Below are positions 1 to 5,331 of a stretch of DNA of 5,589 bases, piece after piece (positions within the stretch are counted from its first letter, which is position 1; each line of letters starts with the position of its first letter). Under the pieces are notes generated by a model. That model was not told the origin of the DNA. It saw nothing but the letters and a program-made list of their open reading frames with translations, and ran no database searches. The stretch is from Thermoanaerobaculia bacterium (GTDB taxonomy: Bacteria; Acidobacteriota; Thermoanaerobaculia; Multivoradales; UBA5704). The stretch is taken from contig JASLEW010000527.1 in NCBI GenBank assembly GCA_030150965.1, positions 1 through 5,589 of the forward strand, written 5' to 3'. Made by a program: the position numbers and the translations under genes.

Positions 1-1195
1 CGCCGCGGAAGCCGATGATGAAGACGGCGGGGAGAATGGCCAGGAGGCGGGTGATGAGGCGGCGGACCCATGGGCGGATGCGCCAGTGCATGAAGCCTTC
101 CATGACCACCTGCCCGGCCAGGGTGCCGGTGATCGTGCTGCTCTGGCCGCTGGCCAGCAGCGCGACGGCGAACAGCGTGCTGGCGGCGGCCGTGCCCAGG
201 AGCGGCGCCAGCGTCAGGTAGGCGACGCGGATCCAGTCGGTGTCCTCGCCGAACTCCACGACCCCGCCGCCGGGTAACGTCACGCTCTGCTTGCCGTAAA
301 AGACCGTCGCCGCCAGCACCAGGATCGCCGCGTTGACCAGGAACGCCAGGCCCAGCGCCACGGTCGAATCGATGGCGTTGAAGCGGATCGCGCTCCTGAC
401 CGACGCCTCGTCCTGCTGCAGCCGGCGGCTCTGCACCAGCGCCGAGTGCAGGTACAGGTTGTGGGGCATGACCGTCGCCCCGATGATGCCGATGGCCACG
501 ACCATCATACCGCGCTGGCGGAAGTCGGGGCGGACGAGGTGCCGGCCGATGTCGGCGAAGTCCGGATGGGTGGCCGGCAGCACGAGGATCTCGATGGCGT
601 AGCAGACGCCGATGGTGGCGACGAGCAACAGCACCACCGCCTCGATGGTGCGCATGCCGAAGCGTTGCAGCGCCAGCAGGAGCAGCACGTCGAGGCCGGT
701 GATGATGACCGCCCAGAGCAGCGGCAGGTGGAACAGCAGGTTGATCGCCACCGCGCTGCCCAGCACCTCGGCCAGGTCGCAGGCGCCGATCGCCACCTCG
801 CAGAGCAGCCAGTTGGGCCAGCGGCTCCAGGCCGGCAGCCAGTCGCGGCAGCACTGGGCCAGGTCCTTGCCGGTCACCACCCCGAGGCGCGCCGCGATCA
901 CCTGGAGGACCAGGGCCATGGCGCTCGCCAGGCTGACCACCCACAGGAGCCCGTAGCGGAACTGCGCGCCGCCCTGGAGGTCGGTGCCCCAGTTGCCCGG
1001 GTCCATGTAGCCGACGCTCACCAGCAGCGCCGGGCCGGCGAAGGCGCGCCACTGGCGCCAGAAGCCGGCCTGCGGGTGCGGCACCGCGACCGTCGCATGC
1101 AGCCCCTGGAGCGAGACCGCGCCGACCGCCGGCTGGGGCGCGGGTGGGGCGGGCACGGCGGATGGCTGGGCAAGCCGGCTGGGCTGGGTGGTCAT
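1..1195 (-). CDS. mntH: Nramp-family Mn2+/H+ symporter MntH, C-terminus cut by window edge
   Basis: Proton-coupled importer of Mn2+ (also Fe2+) in the cytoplasmic membrane. I translated the minus strand from the ATG at 1195; 398 residues are visible before the left edge. The Nramp signatures are present: DPGN at residues 65-68 (TM1 metal site, within GYMDPGNW), MPHN at 243-246 (TM6, with the metal-ligating Met) and the transport signature GQSSTITGTLAGQ at 350-362. Hydrophobic stretches fit the first eight or nine helices. By comparison with E. coli MntH, roughly 90 C-terminal residues lie outside the window. The N-terminus has about 25 extra Ala/Pro-rich residues before the conserved part. 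No other start codon exists upstream in frame before a stop at 1286-1288, so the ATG is well supported although it has no SD. The gene lies downstream of a same-strand DtxR/MntR regulator, which supports Mn as the physiological substrate. Family assignment is very secure; metal preference is inferred from family and context. Confidence 0.96.
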   Translation of the reverse strand, partial: MTTQPSRLAQPSAVPAPPAPQPAVGAVSLQGLHATVAVPHPQAGFWRQWRAFAGPALLVSVGYMDPGNWGTDLQGGAQFRYGLLWVVSLASAMALVLQVIAARLGVVTGKDLAQCCRDWLPAWSRWPNWLLCEVAIGACDLAEVLGSAVAINLLFHLPLLWAVIITGLDVLLLLALQRFGMRTIEAVVLLLVATIGVCYAIEILVLPATHPDFADIGRHLVRPDFRQRGMMVVAIGIIGATVMPHNLYLHSALVQSRRLQQDEASVRSAIRFNAIDSTVALGLAFLVNAAILVLAATVFYGKQSVTLPGGGVVEFGEDTDWIRVAYLTLAPLLGTAAASTLFAVALLASGQSSTITGTLAGQVVMEGFMHWRIRPWVRRLITRLLAILPAVFIIGFRG

Positions 1196-1225
1196 CGCTA
1201 GGGGGGGCGCCGCGCGGGCCTCTCT

Positions 1226-1293
1226 GGCTCCGTCCGCGGCTCCGGTCTGGCTCCGGTCGCCGGGCCTGGTGCCGTCGGCCTCCGGTCACCGGA
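1226..1293 (-). repeat. Short degenerate repeats in the mntH leader
   Basis: In the mntH transcript the leader carries GACCGGAG or close variants repeatedly. On the plus strand GGCTCCG begins at 1226, 1238 and 1249, and GGCCTCCGGTC lies at 1277-1287. A 13-base perfect inverted repeat, TCCGGT-C-ACCGGA, occupies 1281-1293, just after the predicted transcription start. A run of seven C precedes the mntH start (G-run at 1201-1207 on the plus strand), and no SD is present. The leader could fold, or bind a protein, to control translation. I do not recognise a known Mn riboswitch (yybP-ykoY) in it. Repeats this short can also arise by chance in GC-rich DNA. Confidence 0.4.
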
Positions 1294-1307
1294 TTTTGAG
1301 CATGCGA

Positions 1308-1337
1308 AGAATAGATCGCGACTTGCCAAATTGTCAA
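1308..1337 (-). promoter_or_regulatory. Sigma70-type promoter of mntH
   Basis: On the minus strand, TTGACA (1337-1332, a perfect -35 match) is followed by an 18-base spacer and TATTCT (1313-1308, -10). This is the best promoter-like sequence in the window and lies in an AT-richer patch. The predicted start of transcription is near 1301, giving an mntH leader of about 105 nt. It implies that mntH can be transcribed separately from mntR. The rest of the gap up to the mntR stop (1338-1473) is GC-rich, with a CCGCCGCGGCGG palindrome but no T-run, so I see no clear intrinsic terminator for mntR. Confidence 0.75.
1323..1337. promoter_or_regulatory. Candidate MntR operator over the mntH promoter
   Basis: The plus strand reads TTGCCAA, one A, then TTGTCAA. 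The two 7-base arms are inverted repeats with one mismatch, 15 bases in all. The site covers the whole -35 hexamer and part of the spacer, so a bound repressor would block RNA polymerase. DtxR/MntR dimers bind short AT-richer palindromes of about this size at promoters of Mn transporters, and the gene just upstream encodes such a regulator. The palindrome and its position are seen directly; that it is the MntR site is inference. Confidence 0.6.
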
Positions 1338-1473
1338 CCTGCGAGCCTGGTTCAGCACCGCGCCGGCGGGGCTCGCCGCCGCGCTGGCCGGGCGGAGCGA
1401 CGGCCGCCGCCGCGGCGGACGACGACTTTGAAGGCTGAAAGTGGGAAGGGGCTGGTCGAGGCGAGGGAATGCC

Positions 1474-2142
1474 TCAGCCGTCGGCGGCGCAGGCGTGGAT
1501 GCGCCGCGCCGCCGCGCTGCCGACCACGACCGTGTCGCGGCCGGCGGCGCGCAGGGTCACGGCGTCGGCCACCGGGTCGTGGCGCTCGACCACCACGGTG
1601 TTGCCGGGCACCAGCCCGTGCTCCTCGGCGAAGCGCAGGAATTGGGCGTCCTCGGACTCGACCCGCGCCACCCGCACCTCCTGGCCGGCAGCGGAGTCGG
1701 CGAGGGTCTGGACGTGCGGCTGGACGAGGCCGCCCGCGGCGTCGGGGATCGGATCGCCGTGCGGATCGGCGGTCGGGAACTCCAGGAGCTCGTCGATGCG
1801 CTGCAGGACCTTCTCCGAGATGGCGTGCTCCAGCACTTCCGCCTCCTCGTGCACCTCGCTCCAGTCGAGGCCGAGCACCTTGACCAGGAACAGCTCGACC
1901 AGCCGGTGGCGGCGCAGCACGTGCAGGGCCAGGCGCTCGCCGCTCCGCGTCAGGCGCACGCCGGCGCGCGGCTCGTAGTGGACCAGCCGCTCCTCGTCGA
2001 GCGCCTTGACCATGCTGGTGACGGTGCCGGGCACCACCCCCATGACCACGGCCAGCCGTCCCAGCGGCACCAGCCGCTCGGCCGTCCGCTGCTGCTCCAT
2101 GTACAGCCGCTTGACGTAGTTCTCGACGGTGCTGCTGGGCAT
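1474..2142 (-). CDS. mntR: DtxR/MntR-family metal-dependent transcriptional regulator
   Basis: Cytosolic Mn- or Fe-sensing repressor of 222 residues; its likely target is the downstream mntH. The winged helix-turn-helix is at about 1-70 (ENYVKRLY near the start, wing around 57-65). The dimerisation and metal-binding domain is at about 71-145, and a C-terminal SH3/FeoA-like domain at about 153-217. Aligned to DtxR by eye, the ancillary site is complete: H79, E83 and H98, plus E164 and Q167 (EDAQ, matching DtxR E170/Q173). The primary site has E102, E105 and H106; DtxR has Cys at 102, whereas Mn-sensing MntR has Glu, which favours Mn. Position 8 is Asn where MntR has Asp and DtxR has Met. The frame stays open upstream to 2733, but homology starts at MPSSTVENY, so the ATG at 2142 is preferred. 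No SD precedes it. Family is secure; Mn rather than Fe is inferred from E102 and from mntH. Confidence 0.93.
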   Translation of the reverse strand: MPSSTVENYVKRLYMEQQRTAERLVPLGRLAVVMGVVPGTVTSMVKALDEERLVHYEPRAGVRLTRSGERLALHVLRRHRLVELFLVKVLGLDWSEVHEEAEVLEHAISEKVLQRIDELLEFPTADPHGDPIPDAAGGLVQPHVQTLADSAAGQEVRVARVESEDAQFLRFAEEHGLVPGNTVVVERHDPVADAVTLRAAGRDTVVVGSAAARRIHACAADG

Positions 2143-2149
2143 TCCAGGA

Positions 2150-2155
2150 AGTCTA
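2150..2155 (-). promoter_or_regulatory. Possible -10 box for a leaderless mntR transcript
   Basis: TAGACT on the minus strand fits the TANNNT type of -10 element and ends 7 bases before the mntR ATG, so transcription would begin at or next to the start codon. This agrees with the absence of an SD. No convincing -35 lies 16-18 bases further upstream. A competing weak -10, TACACT, lies at 2295-2290, also without a good -35. Confidence 0.3.
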
Positions 2156-2296
2156 ACAGCCTGCCGGACCGAGCGTGCGGAGGGGCCGGGCGGGTCGGCG
2201 GCGGCCCCCCTCCGCGCCGGCGCCGGCAGGCCGGGACTCCGGACAGGCCGGCCCGCAGCTGGCCGGAGGGTGACGGCTTGCGGCTGGGGAGTGTAG

Positions 2297-2307
2297 CGGT
2301 CTGACCG
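2297..2307. promoter_or_regulatory. Short inverted repeat upstream of the plus-strand promoter
   Basis: CGGTC-T-GACCG is a perfect 5-base inverted repeat with a one-base centre. It lies just before the TTGACA at 2309 and shares the ACCGGT core (2304-2309) with the palindrome at 2351-2362, 50 bases away. It could be a second operator half of a paired site, but such a short repeat may be chance. Confidence 0.25.
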
Positions 2308-2308
2308 G

Positions 2309-2338
2309 TTGACAGAGCGCTGGAATGTGGGACAACAT
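2309..2338 (+). promoter_or_regulatory. Possible promoter of the six-helix membrane protein gene
   Basis: A perfect -35 hexamer, TTGACA, sits at 2309-2314. Eighteen bases later, CAACAT (2333-2338) is only a weak -10. Transcription would start near 2345, leaving a leader of about 65 nt before the chosen ATG. The poor -10 lowers confidence, although it would suit a regulated or activator-dependent promoter. Confidence 0.4.
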
Positions 2339-2362
2339 TGGTTTGCAATGCAGACCGGTCTG
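2336..2362. promoter_or_regulatory. Adjacent palindromes at the predicted transcription start (operator candidate)
   Basis: Two inverted repeats lie side by side. CATTG-5-CAATG (2336-2350) is followed by a perfect 12-base palindrome, CAGACCGGTCTG (2351-2362). They cover the expected transcription start of the plus-strand gene. Perfect palindromes of this kind are typical binding sites for dimeric repressors such as TetR-family proteins, but no such regulator is in the window. They do not resemble the candidate MntR site. Confidence 0.4.
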
Positions 2363-2399
2363 AGATGAGTCTCCTTGGGCCGATGGGCCACCCGCAGCC

Positions 2400-2405
2400 A
2401 GGAGG
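2400..2405 (+). promoter_or_regulatory. Shine-Dalgarno AGGAGG deciding the start at 2410
   Basis: A full consensus AGGAGG lies 4 bases before the ATG at 2410. In-frame alternatives further upstream (TTG at 2338, ATG at 2365 and 2383) have nothing comparable, and two of them would place coding sequence over or next to the palindromic region. Confidence 0.75.
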
Positions 2406-2409
2406 TGGG

Positions 2410-3141
2410 ATGCATCTTCGGGAATTGGAGAGGATTCAAGCCGTCACTCGGCACTTCGGGGATCTGAAGGGTCTCGAGGATGCGGTTCCCATGGGCCTGA
2501 TCGTGGTGGGGATGGGTCTCTCGCAGCTCCTTCGAGGCCGCATCGGTGAAGCGTTGCTTGGCCTTCTCGCTGCTGCCGCGCTTCTCATCGCCCTGTATGC
2601 GCGGCGCTTCTACCGCGAGAGGTACGGGGAGGTCGAGAGCCTGCCGGCAGCCGGCGGCCCCGCGGCCGTCTCCCTCGACCGGCCCCGCTACTTCGGCGGC
2701 ATCCCGGTGCCCGGGCAAAGGGTGAAACGGCATCCTGTACGCCGGCGGCGCGACTCCGAGGAACTGGTCCTGTGGTTCCTGGGATCCCAGACGCTCGTGG
2801 CGATCCCGACCTTTGGTTGGCTACAACCGCTCCGGGCGGCGCAGCTTTCTCTTCTCCTCCTGGTGGTTCTTCTGCTCCGGCGGTGGGTGCGGCTGGAGAT
2901 GCCGACCGGTGTCTATCCGGTGCTCGCGTCGCTGGTGTTCGCCCTGGCGGGGGTGGGCAGTTCCTCCTTTCTCGGCAGCGGGCCGGTTCTCGGCCGGCCG
3001 GGAGCGGACTTCGTCCTTGGAGGCGGTGTTTGGATCCTCGTCGGCCTCTTCGATCATCGGACGCTGACCAAGGCGCTGTTCCCACCCGGCAGGCCCGGGC
3101 TCGCCGCAGACGGCTTGCTGCCGCAGGAGGAGAGGGAGTAG
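2410..3141 (+). CDS. Hypothetical six-helix membrane protein
   Basis: I do not recognise this 243-residue protein. It begins with a short amphipathic segment (MHLRELERIQ), followed by two hydrophobic helices at about 26-43 and 45-63. A long basic, Arg-rich loop at about 64-117 contains RRFYRERYGEVE and KRHPVRRRR, which suggests it faces the cytoplasm. Four more hydrophobic segments lie at about 119-137, 143-157, 168-187 and 200-214. The end is a short polar tail after LFDHRTLTKALF. There are no cysteines, metal-binding clusters, ATPase motifs or other catalytic signatures. The start is fixed by the strong SD. Base composition is less GC-rich than the neighbours, most clearly in the first 200 bases, which may indicate a different origin. 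It is divergent from mntR, but nothing in the protein links it to manganese. The six-helix count is by eye and may be off by one. Confidence 0.82.
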   Translation: MHLRELERIQAVTRHFGDLKGLEDAVPMGLIVVGMGLSQLLRGRIGEALLGLLAAAALLIALYARRFYRERYGEVESLPAAGGPAAVSLDRPRYFGGIPVPGQRVKRHPVRRRRDSEELVLWFLGSQTLVAIPTFGWLQPLRAAQLSLLLLVVLLLRRWVRLEMPTGVYPVLASLVFALAGVGSSSFLGSGPVLGRPGADFVLGGGVWILVGLFDHRTLTKALFPPGRPGLAADGLLPQEERE

Positions 3142-3145
3142 CACT

Positions 3146-4531
3146 TCATCGGTGCGGGTTGATGGACCTCTGGGCCGTGGCGGGCCCGGCGGCGCCGGTG
3201 ACGATGGGCACGAAGCGCGGCTCCGAGAGGTGCCCCTGCTCGAAGGTGCGCAGCACGAGGCCCGGGCCGGTGGCGGTGGCGGCGCAGCCGGAGAGGAGGA
3301 CCCAGGAACCGGCGTGCGGCACCAGGACCTGGCTGACCGGCAGATGGTCGCCGTTGCGGGTGGTGACGTCGGAGGGGGTCTGGGCCAGGGTGGTCCAGTC
3401 GCCGCCGGCGCCGAGGCGGGTGAGCACCACCTGCTCGGCGCTGCGGCTGCGGCGGTCGAACCAGACCAGCTGCAGCCCGCCGCGGTGATCGGCAAGCGGC
3501 AGGTCGATGCCGTAGTCGCTGCCCTGGCGCCACATGCCGGTGGTCTCGCCGCCGCCCCAGGGGGTCCAGGTGGAGCGCCGCCAGCTCTTGCCGCTGTCGC
3601 TGGACAGGTAAGCCACGCCGTCGGCGGAGACGTAGGCGGCGCCGGAGCCGCCCAGGGGCAGCAGCTGGCCGCGGCGCTCGGCGGGCAGCCCCGGCAGGCC
3701 GGTCACCCAGGTCTCGGGTGAGGCGCTGGCCGAAAAGAGCCCGGTGCCGCTCACCACGCCGTCGCGGCGCTGCGGCGAGGGCAGCACCTGCGGCTGTCCC
3801 ACGGCGGCGACGGTGAGCCCGCCGCGGCTCTTCCACCGGTGGTCCTCGTAGCGGAACGACCACGCCTGCATCTGGCCGCTCTGCGGGGTGGCGGCGTGGG
3901 CCACCAGCCACGGCGCGCCAGCATCGTCGTAGCTGGCGGCGGCGGTGCTGCCACCGGGGACGGTCAGCGGCTCGCCGAGCGGCTGCCAGGCGCCAGCGCT
4001 CCAGCGCACCGGCTGGAGGCAGGCGCCGCCGCAGGGCTCGACGGCGACGACCGGACCCGGACCCACGGAGCCGCCGAAGCGCCCGGCGCCGCGGTCGGCG
4101 AAGGCATGCGCCTCGCGGCCGGCGCCGTCCAGCTCGATCACCCAGCTGCCGGTCGCCCCCGAAGGGCCGGCGACCGCGAACAGCATGGCGCCGCTCTCGG
4201 TGTCCATGCCGATGAGGGTGAGCGCGGAGGTGCCGTCGCACAGCCGCGGCGCCGCCGGCGCATCGGCGGCGGCCGGCGGCGCGGGCGCCGCGTGCGCCTC
4301 CGGCTGGCCGGCGAAGGTCGCGCTGCCCGTGGCCGAGGCAGCGGTCGCGGCAGTGTCCAGGCCGGTCGTGGCGGAGCTGGCGGCAGTGGCCGCGGTAGCT
4401 GGCTGGCCGGCCACGGCGAGCAGCAGGGCGGCGCCGCCGAAGATCGAGATGGCCGGCCGGACGAGAGGACCACGGCGGGGCAGCCGGCAAAGGGAGCGGG
4501 ACGGCAGGAAGCGGCATGCGAGTCGATCCAT
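3146..4531 (-). CDS. Exported BNR/Asp-box protein of unknown function
   Basis: A 461-residue secreted protein, probably a beta-propeller. The N-terminus has a long Arg-rich n-region (1-26), a hydrophobic core (about 27-42) and a likely signal peptidase site near ATA (about 45-47). An Ala/Thr/Pro-rich linker follows to about 96. The rest is rich in Gly, Trp and alternating beta-type segments. One perfect Asp box, SSDSGKSW (310-317), fits SxDxGxTW, the beta-turn motif of sialidase-like and other propellers; related but weaker blades may exist (for example around 173-190 and 224-237). Four cysteines remain after export: C98, C167 and C171 (CGGAC) and C416. Both a local and a propeller-closing disulfide are conceivable. 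No sialidase catalytic Arg triad can be claimed. The ATG at 4531 is chosen because it has an SD and puts the signal peptide at the N-terminus. The in-frame ATG at 4729 would overlap the upstream stop but add 66 residues before it. It is the last gene of the minus-strand run and ends 4 bases from a convergent gene. Confidence 0.85.
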   Translation of the reverse strand: MDRLACRFLPSRSLCRLPRRGPLVRPAISIFGGAALLLAVAGQPATAATAASSATTGLDTAATAASATGSATFAGQPEAHAAPAPPAAADAPAAPRLCDGTSALTLIGMDTESGAMLFAVAGPSGATGSWVIELDGAGREAHAFADRGAGRFGGSVGPGPVVAVEPCGGACLQPVRWSAGAWQPLGEPLTVPGGSTAAASYDDAGAPWLVAHAATPQSGQMQAWSFRYEDHRWKSRGGLTVAAVGQPQVLPSPQRRDGVVSGTGLFSASASPETWVTGLPGLPAERRGQLLPLGGSGAAYVSADGVAYLSSDSGKSWRRSTWTPWGGGETTGMWRQGSDYGIDLPLADHRGGLQLVWFDRRSRSAEQVVLTRLGAGGDWTTLAQTPSDVTTRNGDHLPVSQVLVPHAGSWVLLSGCAATATGPGLVLRTFEQGHLSEPRFVPIVTGAAGPATAQRSINPHR

Positions 4532-4540
4532 CGATCGGTT

Positions 4541-4545
4541 CCTCC
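4541..4545 (-). promoter_or_regulatory. Shine-Dalgarno GGAGG deciding the start at 4531
   Basis: GGAGG on the minus strand lies 9 bases upstream of the ATG at 4531. It supports that start over the ATG at 4729. The 194 bases between this start and the upstream acetyltransferase stop hold no clear promoter or terminator. Confidence 0.6.
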
Positions 4546-4725
4546 GGCAGGGGCGGGAAGTGATCGTTCCGGCGGCCGTGGGTCGAGCCGGCGCGACGCG
4601 GCCGGGTGTGACGGGCCAGAGCAGCCGGCCGGGCGCCCGCAACAGGATCTCGACGATCTCCGGTACCGCTGGCGATCGAGCGTTTTCAAGCAATCCCGGT
4701 GCCTGCGAGGCCTGCCGGGGCGGCA

Positions 4726-5331
4726 TCATCCGTCGCCCCGCGGCGCCGCGCCCACCACCCGCGCCGGCACGCCGGCCACGGTGGCGCCGGCCGGCACGTC
4801 GGCGACCACCACGGCACCGGCGGCGATGGTGGCATCGTCGCCGACGCTGACCCCGCCGAGGACCAGGGCGCCGGCGCCGATGGTGACCCGGTCGCCCACG
4901 TGCGGGTAGTCGAGCTCGTCGAAGCGGGCCTCGCCCAGGGTGACGCCGTGCAGCAGCGTGCAATCCTCGCCCATCACCGTGTAGCCGCCGACCACCAGGC
5001 CCACGCCGTGGGCGATGATGCAGCCGCCGCCGATCTCGGCGCGCGGCAGGATGTCCACGCCGCAGGCGCCGACGGCCCAGCGGCGGCAGACCGCGGGCAG
5101 CAGCGGCACGCGCCAGCTCAAGAGGGTGTGCGCCAACCGGTGGGCGAGCAGGGCCTGGAAGCCGGCGTCGAAGAGCACGGCGTCGAGAAGCGCCGCGAGC
5201 GGCCCCCGGCCCTTGACCTGCCGCAGGCGCCGGAGGTCGCGCGCCAGGCGGGGCCAGAAGGGCGCCCGGCGCAGGGGCGGCGGCGGGGTCGTGGTGCCAC
5301 GCCGGGTCCGGCGGGCAGGCGCCTCGGTCAT
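4726..5331 (-). CDS. CysE/EpsC-like left-handed beta-helix acetyltransferase with altered active site
   Basis: A 201-residue hexapeptide-repeat protein that should transfer acetyl from acetyl-CoA. An alpha-helical N-terminal domain (about 25-85, with FDAGFQALLAHRLAHTLL) is like that of short serine acetyltransferases. From about 93 to 192 come hexapeptide turns (VDILPRAEIGGG, GLVVGGYTVMG, IGAGALVLGG), ending in the family motif AGVPARVVG. Compared by eye with E. coli CysE, the Asp143-His158 dyad is kept as D93 and H108. D157 is replaced by A107, R192 by D141 and H193 by Y142, and the N-terminal DPA segment with D92 is absent (KGRGP). These residues bind or activate serine, so the acceptor is probably not serine. 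Similar proteins modify sugars in polysaccharide and cell-surface pathways; that is inference. A good SD precedes the ATG, which overlaps the stop of the upstream gene (ATGA), indicating translational coupling. Fold is secure, substrate unknown. Confidence 0.9.
   Translation of the reverse strand: MTEAPARRTRRGTTTPPPPLRRAPFWPRLARDLRRLRQVKGRGPLAALLDAVLFDAGFQALLAHRLAHTLLSWRVPLLPAVCRRWAVGACGVDILPRAEIGGGCIIAHGVGLVVGGYTVMGEDCTLLHGVTLGEARFDELDYPHVGDRVTIGAGALVLGGVSVGDDATIAAGAVVVADVPAGATVAGVPARVVGAAPRGDG

Noticed and set aside
446..1201. Long plus-strand open frame opposite mntH
   Set aside because: Its protein is a His/Arg/Gln-rich shadow of the Nramp frame, which has unmistakable family motifs.
1196..1300. 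Mn-sensing yybP-ykoY riboswitch in the mntH leader
   Set aside because: I cannot find the conserved loop sequences of that riboswitch; only short GC-rich repeats are present.
1400..1432. Terminator after mntR
   Set aside because: The CCGCCGCGGCGG palindrome could form a hairpin but is not followed by a T-run on the minus strand.
2143..2733. Upstream extension of the mntR frame to an ATG at 2733
   Set aside because: It would overlap the membrane protein gene and its promoter; DtxR homology begins at the ATG at 2142 and the added sequence shows no family features.
3054..4517. Minus-strand 487-residue frame overlapping the exported protein
   Set aside because: Arg/Ala-rich shadow frame with no signal peptide or motif; the other frame has an SD, a signal peptide and an Asp box.
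3839..4909. Long plus-strand open frame opposite the exported protein and acetyltransferase
   Set aside because: Gly/Ala/Arg-rich low-complexity translation crossing two recognisable minus-strand genes; a GC-driven shadow.
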